The translations under genes were made by a program, and so were the position numbers. Positions 11,640 through 19,513 of a DNA stretch of 64,000 bases are shown piece by piece. Within the stretch, counting starts at the first letter, position 1, and each line of letters opens with the position of its first letter. The notes beneath the pieces are model-generated. The model did no database searches. It saw nothing but the letters and a program-made list of their open reading frames with translations, and was not told the DNA's origin. Source of the stretch: Ignavibacteriota bacterium (lineage in GTDB: Bacteria > Bacteroidota > Ignavibacteria > UBA10030 > SZUA-254); contig JANYJZ010000040.1 of assembly GCA_025358305.1 (NCBI GenBank), positions 52,468-116,467 of the forward strand. Reading direction: 5' to 3'.

Positions 11640-12709
11640 GCTACACACCAAACAAAGCAATACACCCTGGCCAAGTTATCGCTGAAATGCTCACCCGTGA
11701 GGGCATGACCCAAAAGAACCTCAGTGAGCGCATGGGGATCAGCGAGAAGCACCTTAGCCAGATAATTAACGGTGAGGCATCGATCAGCGTAGACACATCG
11801 CTCTTGCTGGAAAATGCCTTAGGCGGTACGTCTTCGTTTTGGAACAACCTGGAAAAGGACTACCAGGAAACACAAGCCCGCTTGGAGCGGTTAGAGTTGC
11901 TCTCACTTGAGGTCGCGCATCTCAACAAATTCCCATACTTGGAGCTTGCTCGAAGACACTATGTCGAGCAAACGAGCAATAAAGAAAAGCGAGTCGAAAA
12001 TCTCTGGAAATTCTTTGGGGTTAATTCGTTGTCGTACGTTTCGACCACCGAAGCCGTTGCGTTTCGAAAAAAAGCTTCCGCACAGGTTAAGAGCGAAGCA
12101 ATTGCTGCGTGGCTGCGGTGCGGAGAACTCGAGTCAAAAAAACTTATCATTCCTGAGTATTCTGAATCCGGACTCCGGCATATTTTGGGGCAGATAAAAC
12201 AGTTATCCACAGAGAAGCCTGAAGACTTTTCTGTGGAGATTGTTCGTCTTCTCAGGGAGATTGGAGTCGCCTTGGTCTTCATCTCCCACTTCCCCAAGAC
12301 GGGAGTAAGTGGAGCAGTTCGATGGATTAACAATACGCCCGTGATTCAGTTGAGTTTGTACTATTCATGGGCTGACATTTTTTGGTTCAACCTCTTCCAC
12401 GAAATAGGCCACTTGCTTCTTCATGGCAAAAAAGAGCAATTCATTGAATTTGACAAGAAAGAGCTCTCAGCACTTCGATCAAAGGAAGAAGAAGCAGATG
12501 AATTTGCAAGCGAGGAATTGATACCGTCCAAGCCTTACTCACAATTCGTAGAGAATAATCCTAGGCTATTACGGGATGGTATCATAGAGTTCGCGAAGAC
12601 TCTCGGAGTTCACCCTGGTATTGTTGCGGGAAGGCTCTGTCATGACAAATTAACCACTTGGAATCTCGTCTCACCCTTGAGGCCAAGGCTGCAACTGGTG
12701 GCGGAATAG
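11636..12709 (+). CDS. higA: HigA-like antitoxin fused to an ImmA/IrrE (M78) metalloprotease domain
   Basis: A 357-residue two-domain protein. Residues 1 to about 85 form an XRE/HigA helix-turn-helix (HPGQVIAEMLTREGMTQKNL, then LSERMGISEKHLSQIINGEA), the class that neutralises HigB and binds the operator. The C-terminal half is an ImmA/IrrE peptidase: HEIGH at 255-259 supplies two zinc-binding histidines and the catalytic glutamate, and the EEEADEFA stretch at 284-291 supplies the third ligand. The start overlaps the toxin stop. Ordinary HigA antitoxins are about 100 residues and lack the protease. The protease may regulate antitoxin stability, as ImmA does with ImmR in ICEBs1, but that is inference. 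Low GC matches the toxin gene. Confidence 0.85.
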   Translation: MSYTPNKAIHPGQVIAEMLTREGMTQKNLSERMGISEKHLSQIINGEASISVDTSLLLENALGGTSSFWNNLEKDYQETQARLERLELLSLEVAHLNKFPYLELARRHYVEQTSNKEKRVENLWKFFGVNSLSYVSTTEAVAFRKKASAQVKSEAIAAWLRCGELESKKLIIPEYSESGLRHILGQIKQLSTEKPEDFSVEIVRLLREIGVALVFISHFPKTGVSGAVRWINNTPVIQLSLYYSWADIFWFNLFHEIGHLLLHGKKEQFIEFDKKELSALRSKEEEADEFASEELIPSKPYSQFVENNPRLLRDGIIEFAKTLGVHPGIVAGRLCHDKLTTWNLVSPLRPRLQLVAE

Positions 12710-12784
12710 CTTTCATGTGGTAAACCCGTGCATCCCAATTCGCATATGAACATCACGAATTACTAATCCAAAGGAGACAACATT

Positions 12785-12937
12785 ATGGAATCCTGCGGGC
12801 ACATTCACGAGGCCCGCGGCGAAGACGTCATCGGCACGACGAAGATCGTGAACTGCGCTCCGGCGAGACATGGGCCCTACGTTGTCGTCGACATCAGCGA
12901 CGACATCATCGTCGAGCTCCACCGCTACCCACTTTGA
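12785..12937 (+). CDS. Small ORF of unknown function with strong ribosome-binding site
   Basis: A 50-codon frame beginning ATG at 12785, preceded by AAGGAG at 12771-12776 with an 8-base spacer, one of the better initiation signals in the window. The peptide starts MESCGHIHEARGED, continues DVIGTTKIVNC and ends with the acidic stretch VVVDISDDIIVELHRYPL. Codon composition returns to the GC-rich host pattern, unlike the preceding toxin-antitoxin genes. I recognise no family. The two cysteines and two N-terminal histidines could bind metal, but nothing else supports this. It lies between the antitoxin gene and the dcw promoter. Confidence 0.5.
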   Translation: MESCGHIHEARGEDVIGTTKIVNCAPARHGPYVVVDISDDIIVELHRYPL

Positions 12938-13156
12938 CAGCCCCGCGTCCGCAATCCCCCAGGAAACCCCATTCCGGCAAGTAATTCGACCAATTCTACC
13001 CCTCTATAATCTTCTGTATTCCCCCATTTTCCAGCCCACTTTCCCCACCAGGCACAAGAGTGCCAAATACAGCGGAATTTAGCCTATTTCCAAAGCGCAC
13101 ATCCTCGGCAGGACTTGCCCGGAATCACCTAAAATGTCAGAAATTTGGCAAATTAC
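12938..13156. other. Intergenic region upstream of the dcw promoter
   Basis: No gene seen. The stretch is AT-rich compared with flanking genes. Several CCCCA/TGGGG-like words occur on the minus strand around 13020-13050, but their spacing is irregular (9 and 12 bases), so I do not count them as MraZ sites. Confidence 0.4.
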
Positions 13157-13184
13157 TTGACATTAAACCAAATAAGTGTAAATT
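13157..13184 (+). promoter_or_regulatory. Promoter of the dcw operon
   Basis: TTGACA (13157-13162), a 16-base spacer and TAAATT (13179-13184) make a good sigma70-like promoter about 95 bases upstream of mraZ. It is followed 12 bases later by the MraZ box array, the same layout as the E. coli mraZ promoter. Confidence 0.65.
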
Positions 13185-13196
13185 GGAAAGTCACGG

Positions 13197-13221
13197 TGGG
13201 TAAAAGTGGGGAAAATTGGTG
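13197..13221 (+). promoter_or_regulatory. MraZ box array (autoregulatory operator)
   Basis: Three TGGGN-type words occur in exact 10-base register: TGGGT at 13197, TGGGG at 13207 and the degenerate TGGTG at 13217, separated by A-rich 5-base spacers. MraZ is known to bind direct TGGGN repeats with 5-base spacers downstream of its own promoter. The element sits between the promoter and mraZ, so it is very likely the site through which MraZ represses this operon. Confidence 0.75.
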
Positions 13222-13279
13222 TGGAATTCTTTTCGTTTCAGCCGATTGCCTTTCATTCTTTTTTCTGAACTGAGATCAT

Positions 13280-13720
13280 ATGTCTTCCTTCAAAGGCTCA
13301 TACTCGTACGCTGTGGACGAGAAGGGACGCGTCAACCTTCCGGCCAAGCTCCGAAAATATCTCTCTCCGGAGAGCAACGACACGTTCGTCGTGACCCGGG
13401 GTTTCGAGAAGTGTCTCTTCGTCTATCCGGTGGATGAATGGAACCGGCTGGAGCAGAACTTGCGCAACCTCTCGTCATACGACCCGGAGCACCGCCGGTT
13501 CATCCGGACGCTCCTTGAGCTCGCGTCGGAATGCCAGCTCGACGCCCAGGCGCGGCTCTCCATTCCCCAGGAACTCCGCGAGTACGCGAGCATCGGGGAC
13601 GAAGTGCGGATCATCGGCACGCTCGACAAGATCGAGCTGTGGGATCCCAAGGTCTACAACGATTACAAGAGTTCGCAACCGGAATCGTATGAGGATATCG
13701 CCTCCAGGGTCATGAAATAA
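13280..13720 (+). CDS. mraZ: Transcriptional regulator MraZ
   Basis: A 146-residue protein, the usual length for MraZ. It has two SpoVT/AbrB-like halves, each with the conserved strand-turn motif: YAVDEKGRVNLPAKLRKYL near the N-terminus and LDAQARLSIPQELREYA in the second half. MraZ forms ring-shaped oligomers that bind TGGGN direct repeats upstream of the dcw operon, and such repeats are present at 13197-13221. It is the first gene of the operon, 33 bp before rsmH. The ribosome-binding site before the ATG is weak, but the N-terminus MSSFKGSYSY aligns well with the family. Confidence 0.96.
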   Translation: MSSFKGSYSYAVDEKGRVNLPAKLRKYLSPESNDTFVVTRGFEKCLFVYPVDEWNRLEQNLRNLSSYDPEHRRFIRTLLELASECQLDAQARLSIPQELREYASIGDEVRIIGTLDKIELWDPKVYNDYKSSQPESYEDIASRVMK

Positions 13721-13753
13721 TTTCGGCGCGATGACGACGACTCATGTCCCCTG

Positions 13754-14683
13754 ATGGTGAATGAATATCACACCCCCGTTCTTGTCGAAGAAACGCTTAC
13801 CTTCCTGCAACCCAAGCCGCAGGAGATCTACGTCGACGGAACGCTCGGAGGCGGCGGGCACGCCGAGCAGATCTTGATGCACTGCGGCCCGGACGGCAGA
13901 CTCATCGGATTCGATCAGGACGATGACGCGCTCGCAACCGCGCGGGAGCGCCTGACGCCCTTCGGCGGCCGCGTGATCTACCGTAAGGGGAATTTTTCCA
14001 CGCTTGGCGCCGCGCTGGAGGAGCTCGGCATCGCGAAGATCAACGGGCTGTTCCTTGATCTCGGCGTCTCGTCGCATCACCTGGACGACGCGGAGCGCGG
14101 ATTCAGCTTCCAAGGCGACGCCCGGCTCGACATGCGGATGGACCGGGGGCAGCCCTTGGACGCTTGGCGCGTTGTCAATACGTACTCCCCGGAGGCGCTT
14201 GCGGGGATCTTCTGGACGTTCGGTGAAGAACGATATGCGAAGCACATCATCCGGGAACTCCTCAGGGTCCGGGAGGTGCGGACGATCGATACGACCTCCG
14301 ACCTCGCGGCAATCGTGGAATCTGCGGTCGGCGCACAGTTTGTGAAGAAGACGCTCGCGCGCATCTTCCAGGCGATCCGGATCGAAGTAAACCGCGAGCT
14401 GGAGCACCTCTCTTCGGTCCTCCGGCAGGGGATCGATTCCCTGGAGACGGGCGGGCGCATCGTGGTGATCTCCTACCACTCGCTCGAGGACAGGATCGTC
14501 AAGGATTTCTTCCGGGACGAGGCTCGCACGGCGATCCCGTCCGGTCATAAGCTCATCCCGGACACGCCGGTGCAGCCCCGGGCGCGGCTCCTCACCCGGA
14601 AGCCGGTCGAAGCTTCACCCGCGGAATGCGGGCGCAACCCGCGAGCACGGAGCGCAAAGCTCCGCGCCGCAGAACGGATCTGA
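13754..14683 (+). CDS. rsmH: 16S rRNA (cytosine1402-N4)-methyltransferase RsmH (MraW)
   Basis: A 309-residue S-adenosylmethionine-dependent enzyme that methylates N4 of C1402 in 16S rRNA. It shows the family N-terminus YHTPVLVEETL, the SAM-binding motif VDGTLGGGGHAEQIL, FDQDDDAL for the second SAM contact, DLGVSSHHLDDAERGFSF and the C-terminal ISYHSLEDRIVKDFF. Length and motif order are standard. It lies second in the dcw operon, 3 bp before ftsL, its conserved position in most bacteria. Confidence 0.97.
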   Translation: MVNEYHTPVLVEETLTFLQPKPQEIYVDGTLGGGGHAEQILMHCGPDGRLIGFDQDDDALATARERLTPFGGRVIYRKGNFSTLGAALEELGIAKINGLFLDLGVSSHHLDDAERGFSFQGDARLDMRMDRGQPLDAWRVVNTYSPEALAGIFWTFGEERYAKHIIRELLRVREVRTIDTTSDLAAIVESAVGAQFVKKTLARIFQAIRIEVNRELEHLSSVLRQGIDSLETGGRIVVISYHSLEDRIVKDFFRDEARTAIPSGHKLIPDTPVQPRARLLTRKPVEASPAECGRNPRARSAKLRAAERI

Positions 14684-14686
14684 ACG

Positions 14687-15121
14687 ATGGCAAAGACAGA
14701 AGCACCGCCGGTCATGACCGCACCGTCGCCAGAGCTGACGGAACGCCGGTACGTGTACAACGGTCAGGCAGGCGGAGAGCGCCACAACCTTGCAGCCCGG
14801 GGCAACCGTCCGGTGAAACGCCGGAAGCAGTCGCCCTTCAACATCATCGCGCTGGTGGTGACGGTCTCGCTGCTCATCGTGTTCTACGTCTGGAACAAGA
14901 TCACCGTGAACCAGCTCGTCTGGGAGGTGAACGACCTCCAGACCCAGCATCAGAAGATCCTCGCAGCGAACGAGATCCTCCGGGCAGAGATCAACAAGAA
15001 ATCGACCCTTGAACGGATCGTCAAAGTTGCGACGGAACAGTTGTCGATGATCGCCCCGAAGGAACAGCCCCACCTCTTCGAGGTGGACCAGGAGTTGCTC
15101 GACCGCGTCGTGGAGGAGTAG
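14687..15121 (+). CDS. ftsL: FtsL-like cell division protein
   Basis: A 144-residue bitopic protein: a basic cytoplasmic N-terminus of about 60 residues ending in KRRKQSP, one hydrophobic helix (NIIALVVTVSLLIVFYVWNK) and a periplasmic coiled coil with leucine/isoleucine heptads (VNDLQTQHQKILAANEILRA). FtsL/DivIC proteins are poorly conserved in sequence but show this topology and always lie between rsmH and ftsI, as here. It would pair with FtsQ and a DivIC partner to activate FtsWI. No separate FtsB/DivIC gene is visible in the window. Confidence 0.8.
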   Translation: MAKTEAPPVMTAPSPELTERRYVYNGQAGGERHNLAARGNRPVKRRKQSPFNIIALVVTVSLLIVFYVWNKITVNQLVWEVNDLQTQHQKILAANEILRAEINKKSTLERIVKVATEQLSMIAPKEQPHLFEVDQELLDRVVEE

Positions 15122-15126
15122 GCGCT

Positions 15127-15909
15127 ATGTTCGCCCATATTCCGAAGATCAATGCCGGCCTGGGATGTTTCGTTCTTCTCTGCTTCTTTCTGCCCTGGGT
15201 GAGTTTCAGCTGCGGCACCGTGACCTTCTTGAAGCTTTCGGGGTACCACCTCACCGCCGGTAAGGTCCCCGTCGATGAGGCCGCCGTCCGGAACTACGAA
15301 GATCGCGCGGGAAGTCTGGCCAACGACGACCGGATCCCCGATGACGTCAAGACGTCGACGCCGAAGTTCATCTATCTCGTCGTCGTCATCTGCGCGGTGA
15401 ACATCATAGGGTTCAGCCTGAGGATGCTCGAGGGCGGAGCAGACAGGTTCAAGTCGATCGCGGTGCTGGTGTTTGCGGGCATAGGAAGCGCGTTCATGAT
15501 CGCGGCCGCGGCGCTCGATTTCGGTATCACGATACCGTCGGGTCCGGAGATGCTCATTGAATCGTCGCTCGAGCCCGGGTTCTTCGGTACGCTCGTGGCA
15601 TTTGCGGCATCTGCTGGTCTGTCGCTCTTCTCCCTGACGGCACTCGGGAAGGCTCAGGTTCGGACGGCGCCGGTGGAGCTCCAGATCGCGGAGGAAGCGT
15701 TCTCCGGTTCGGAAGCGATCGGCGGGAAGACAGTGTTCTCGGAGGTCGAGGCCGAGCACTTTGGCATCACGCCGACGAAGAAGCCGGAAGCCGAGGCTCC
15801 AGCCCCGGTTCCTCCCGGTGTAAAGACCTGTCCGGCATGCAACGCGGTCGTCGGGCAGTACCAGGTGAAATGCCTGAAGTGTGGATCGGCGCTCAAGCCG
15901 GGAAAGTAG
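15127..15909 (+). CDS. Uncharacterised membrane protein with C-terminal zinc ribbon, inside the dcw operon
   Basis: A 260-residue protein with about four hydrophobic segments: residues 10-28 (CFVLLCFFLPWVSFSCG), about 80-97 (YLVVVICAVNIIGF), about 110-130 and about 150-170. After an acidic, proline-rich linker it ends in a treble-clef or zinc-ribbon motif, CPAC-x10-CLKC. The first loop between helices 1 and 2, about 50 residues, is probably extracytoplasmic, and the zinc ribbon cytoplasmic. It is 5 bp after ftsL and 12 bp before ftsI, so it is cotranscribed with the septal genes. I recognise no named family. A role in division or wall synthesis is inferred only from location. Confidence 0.85.
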   Translation: MFAHIPKINAGLGCFVLLCFFLPWVSFSCGTVTFLKLSGYHLTAGKVPVDEAAVRNYEDRAGSLANDDRIPDDVKTSTPKFIYLVVVICAVNIIGFSLRMLEGGADRFKSIAVLVFAGIGSAFMIAAAALDFGITIPSGPEMLIESSLEPGFFGTLVAFAASAGLSLFSLTALGKAQVRTAPVELQIAEEAFSGSEAIGGKTVFSEVEAEHFGITPTKKPEAEAPAPVPPGVKTCPACNAVVGQYQVKCLKCGSALKPGK

Positions 15910-15921
15910 TTTCTGCGTCTC

Positions 15922-17961
15922 ATGAAGACCGAAGAACACATACCGAACCAGCAGTCGATCTCCGCGGGGAGCGTGCTGCGCCGCCGTCTGAAGATCCTTC
16001 AGATCGGCCTCTCGCTGTTCTTCGCGCTCGTGTGCTGCCGGCTCCTGCAGATCCAGGTCGTGGAGTCGCACAAGTACCGCGACATCGCCCAGCGCCAGTA
16101 CCAGACGACCATCGACCTGCCTGCAGCGCGCGGCACGCTCTACGACCGCGACAACAACATCCTCGCGTCGAACGCGACGTTCGTGTCGTTCGCGGCGGAC
16201 CCGACGCTGGCGTCCGATGACGCCCGTGCGATCGCGGCGAGGTTCTCTCAGCTCTTTGGCAAGCCAAAGCAGTACTACGCCGAGAAGCTCCGTTCGGATT
16301 CGCGCTTCGTCTGGCTCGAACGCCAGGTGAACAGTGCGTTCGCGAAGAAGATCGACCGGAAGAAGCTCGAAGGAATCGTTCTGCGGGAAGAGCCGAAGCG
16401 GCTCTATTTTCAGGACCATCTCGCGGGTCAGCTCATCGGCAGCACGGACATCGACAATAAGGGGATGGCGGGACTCGAGCTCATGTTCGAAAAGGAACTC
16501 CGCGGCACCGACGGATACGTCATCCTCCAGCGGGACGGCAAAGGCAAGGCCCGGCCGACGGTCGACTATCCGCGCGTCGAACCGGTGAACGGCCACAACA
16601 TCACGCTCACGATCGATCTCTGGCTCCAGTCGATCGCGGAGAAGGAACTGAAGAAAGGCGTTGACCAGAACAAAGCGGAAGCCGGTCTCGTCGTGATGAT
16701 GCAGCCCCGGACCGGCGAGGTCCTCGCCCTGGCGCAGTATCCGAGCGTCGACCCGAACCATTTCGGCGGTTCGCGGCAGGAGGACCAGAAGCTCCGGGCG
16801 GTCACCGACATGTTCGAGCCGGGGTCCGTGTTCAAGATCGTCACCGCCTCTGCGGCATTCGAGAACAAGCTCATTGCGCCCGACCGGAAATTCTTCGCCG
16901 AGAACGGCTCGTACGTCGTCCCGGTCCCCGGCGGCAAGCCGAGGACGATCGCCGACACGCACAAGGAGGGATGGATCACGTTCCGGCAGGCGATGGAGCT
17001 CTCGAGCAACATCGTCATGGCGAAGGTGAGCGACATCATCGGCAGCGAACGGCTCTACACGATGGCGCGCAATTACGGGTTCGGCATCTCGACGAGCGTC
17101 GGGTATCCCGGCGAAGTGAAGGGGTTACTCAAGAAGCCCGTCGAGTGGTCGGGCACCTCGCTCAACAGCATCGCGTACGGCTACGAGATCGGCGTGACGC
17201 CGATACAGATAGCGGCCGCGTACAGCGCGGTTGCCAACGGCGGCGTCCTCATGAAGCCGTACCTGTTGAAGAAGGAAACGGATGCGAACGACGAGATCGT
17301 GACCGAGACGCAGCCGCAGCCGATCCGTCGCGTGGTCTCGGCGGAGACCGCAAAAATGATGGTCGATCTCTTCGAAGGGGTCGTTCTGCGCGGCACGGGA
17401 AAGGTGGCGCAGATCGCCGGCATCCGGATCGCGGGCAAGACCGGCACGTCCCGGAAGATGGTGAACGGCGTCTACAGCGCCAATAGCCACACCGCATCGT
17501 TCGTTGGGTTCTTTCCGGTCGAAGACCCGAAGTATCTCTGCCTGGTGATGATGGATGTCCCGGGCGCCAACATGTACACGGGCGGACTTGCAAGCGCCCC
17601 GGTCTTCCGCGCGATCGCGCAGCAGATCGTCACGTCAATGCAATACGCGCCGTCGCATCCCGGGACCGACTCGCTTGGCGGGAAGACGATCATCGCCGAG
17701 AACGCTGCCGTACCTGCGGTACGAGCGCAGATGCCGCGCGTCCTGCCGGTGCTCTCCGGCGGCCCGGTCGTCCCCGACGTCAGGGGATGCAGCGTCCGGA
17801 GAGCCGTCGGCATTCTCACGGCGGAGAAGTATCAGCCGGTCGTCAACGGCTCGGGGATCGTCATGAACCAAACGCCCCAGTCGGGACAGCCGGCGAAGGC
17901 CGGCATGAAGGTGGTGCTCACCTGTCAGCCGAAAGTGACGCCAACACTTGGCGTGAATTGA
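15922..17961 (+). CDS. ftsI: Penicillin-binding protein FtsI/SpoVD type with PASTA domain
   Basis: A 679-residue class B transpeptidase that crosslinks septal peptidoglycan. A single N-terminal membrane helix (ILQIGLSLFFALVCCRLLQI) is followed by the dimerisation domain and the transpeptidase domain with all three active-site motifs: SVFK at 302-305, SSN at 361-363 and KTGT at 506-509. After residue 600 there is a C-terminal PASTA domain (VVPDVRGCSVRRAV to the end), more usual in SpoVD and Gram-positive PBPs. The gene lies in the standard position before murE, and its partner FtsW is encoded at 23481-24650. Confidence 0.95.
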   Translation: MKTEEHIPNQQSISAGSVLRRRLKILQIGLSLFFALVCCRLLQIQVVESHKYRDIAQRQYQTTIDLPAARGTLYDRDNNILASNATFVSFAADPTLASDDARAIAARFSQLFGKPKQYYAEKLRSDSRFVWLERQVNSAFAKKIDRKKLEGIVLREEPKRLYFQDHLAGQLIGSTDIDNKGMAGLELMFEKELRGTDGYVILQRDGKGKARPTVDYPRVEPVNGHNITLTIDLWLQSIAEKELKKGVDQNKAEAGLVVMMQPRTGEVLALAQYPSVDPNHFGGSRQEDQKLRAVTDMFEPGSVFKIVTASAAFENKLIAPDRKFFAENGSYVVPVPGGKPRTIADTHKEGWITFRQAMELSSNIVMAKVSDIIGSERLYTMARNYGFGISTSVGYPGEVKGLLKKPVEWSGTSLNSIAYGYEIGVTPIQIAAAYSAVANGGVLMKPYLLKKETDANDEIVTETQPQPIRRVVSAETAKMMVDLFEGVVLRGTGKVAQIAGIRIAGKTGTSRKMVNGVYSANSHTASFVGFFPVEDPKYLCLVMMDVPGANMYTGGLASAPVFRAIAQQIVTSMQYAPSHPGTDSLGGKTIIAENAAVPAVRAQMPRVLPVLSGGPVVPDVRGCSVRRAVGILTAEKYQPVVNGSGIVMNQTPQSGQPAKAGMKVVLTCQPKVTPTLGVN

Positions 17962-18004
17962 TCCGCTCCAGAACGGGCGGAATGAGTCAGAACATGGAAC
18001 ACGA

Positions 18005-19513
18005 ATGATCTTATCCAGGCTGTTGGAAGGCATCGTCGTCACGAAGATGTTTCAGACGATGTTCGGCAAGATGGTGGTGACGCACGAAGTGGATGTCCGC
18101 TCCGTGCAGTACGATTCCCGCAAGGTCGAGCGCGGAGATCTCTTCGTCGCGATCCACGGGACGCAGTCGGACGGCCATACGTTCATCTCTTCGGCGATCG
18201 CCAACGGCGCCAAGGTGGTCGTCATGGAAAACGACCACGCGATGCCTGATTCGTATTTCATGCACGCGGGCGTCATCAAGATCGTCGTCTCAGACGCGCG
18301 GATCGTCCTCGCGCAGCTCTCGGCGACATATTACGGCCATCCGTCCGGCCAGCTTTCGGTGGTCGGCGTGACGGGCACGAATGGCAAGACCACGACGACG
18401 CATCTCATCACGTCGGTCATGGAACATCAGGGCACAAAGGCCGGACTCATCGGCACAATCGAATACCGCATCGGGAATGACGTGATACCATCCACGCACA
18501 CAACGCCGGAATCGCTGGAACTCAACGCCCTGCTCTCGCGCATGGTCGCCGCCGGCTGCTCCTCGGCGGTCATGGAAGTGTCGTCGCATTCGCTCCACCA
18601 GCATAGGGTGTACGGGATCGCGTTCTCCGTCGGCGTGTTCACGAACCTCACGCAGGACCACCTCGATTACCACAGCTCGATGGACGCGTACTTCGAGGCG
18701 AAGAGCGTCCTGTTCCGTTCGCTCGGCGAGCGCTCATGGGCGGTGATCAATACGGATGACCCGTGGGGAAAGAAGCTCCGCACGATGACGCGCGCGCGCG
18801 TCCTCTCGTTCGGCATGTCCGACCCGGCCGATCTTACCGCCGACGAGGTCTCCCTGTCGATGCGCGGGACGACGTGCCGGATCCGCTATGGCGGCGAGTC
18901 GGTGACGCTCGAGACGCCGCTCGTGGGAAAGTTCAACGTGAGCAACATTCTCGCCGCCTTCGGCGCCGGGATCGCGCTCGGCGTTCCGCAGAAGGCGATC
19001 GCGCAGGCCATCCGGGTAGCGAAACCGGTACCCGGACGATTCGAACCGGTCGTGTCGCCCGCGGGATGGACCGCCATCATCGACTACGCGCACACGCCCG
19101 ACGCCCTCGAAAAGGCTCTCCAGGCCGTGCACGACGTCTTCGCGGCGAGCACGCGCGGCAGGATCATCACGGTCTTCGGCTGCGGCGGGAACCGCGACAC
19201 GTCCAAACGTCCGAAGATGGCCGCCGTTGCCACGACGCAGAGCGATCTCACCATCGTGACCTCGGACAATCCGCGGCGCGAGGATCCCGAAGAGATCATC
19301 CGCCAGGTGGTCGAAGGCGCGGCCAAGGGAAAACAGCTGGAATCGATCACGGACCGTCGCGCCGCGATCCACCGTGCGCTCGGTCTGGCACGTCCGAACG
19401 ACGTCGTGCTCATCGCCGGAAAAGGCCACGAAGACTACCAGGTCGTCGGCGACGAGAAGATCCACTTCAGCGACAAGGAAATCGTGCAGGACTATCTCAA
19501 CGTGCGCCCATGA
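18005..19513 (+). CDS. murE: UDP-MurNAc-tripeptide synthetase MurE, meso-diaminopimelate type
   Basis: A 502-residue cytoplasmic ATP-dependent ligase that adds the third amino acid to UDP-MurNAc-L-Ala-D-Glu. The ATP loop GVTGTNGKTTTTH, the substrate motif HTTPESLELN, and HxRxD-like and DYAHTPDALEKAL segments are present. The motif DNPR at 421-424, which in MurE enzymes selects meso-diaminopimelate over lysine, predicts the cross-link amino acid. The stop codon overlaps the murF start by 4 bases. Length is typical. Confidence 0.97.
   Translation: MILSRLLEGIVVTKMFQTMFGKMVVTHEVDVRSVQYDSRKVERGDLFVAIHGTQSDGHTFISSAIANGAKVVVMENDHAMPDSYFMHAGVIKIVVSDARIVLAQLSATYYGHPSGQLSVVGVTGTNGKTTTTHLITSVMEHQGTKAGLIGTIEYRIGNDVIPSTHTTPESLELNALLSRMVAAGCSSAVMEVSSHSLHQHRVYGIAFSVGVFTNLTQDHLDYHSSMDAYFEAKSVLFRSLGERSWAVINTDDPWGKKLRTMTRARVLSFGMSDPADLTADEVSLSMRGTTCRIRYGGESVTLETPLVGKFNVSNILAAFGAGIALGVPQKAIAQAIRVAKPVPGRFEPVVSPAGWTAIIDYAHTPDALEKALQAVHDVFAASTRGRIITVFGCGGNRDTSKRPKMAAVATTQSDLTIVTSDNPRREDPEEIIRQVVEGAAKGKQLESITDRRAAIHRALGLARPNDVVLIAGKGHEDYQVVGDEKIHFSDKEIVQDYLNVRP

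Noticed and set aside
12713..12922. A 69-codon minus-strand frame next to the antitoxin gene
   Set aside because: It is antisense to the small ORF with the strong ribosome-binding site and has none of its own.
13020..13050. A second cluster of TGGGG-like words on the minus strand upstream of the dcw promoter
   Set aside because: Spacing is 9 and 12 bases rather than a regular 10, and the orientation is opposite to the promoter-proximal boxes.
15021..15254. Minus-strand open frame rich in Pro/Arg over the end of ftsL and the start of the zinc-ribbon gene
   Set aside because: Shadow of two well-positioned plus-strand genes; low-complexity composition.
18763..19509. Long N-terminal extension of murF into murE
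   Set aside because: The extension overlaps murE in another frame and has no MurF similarity; the ATGA overlap at 19510 gives a normal MurF start.
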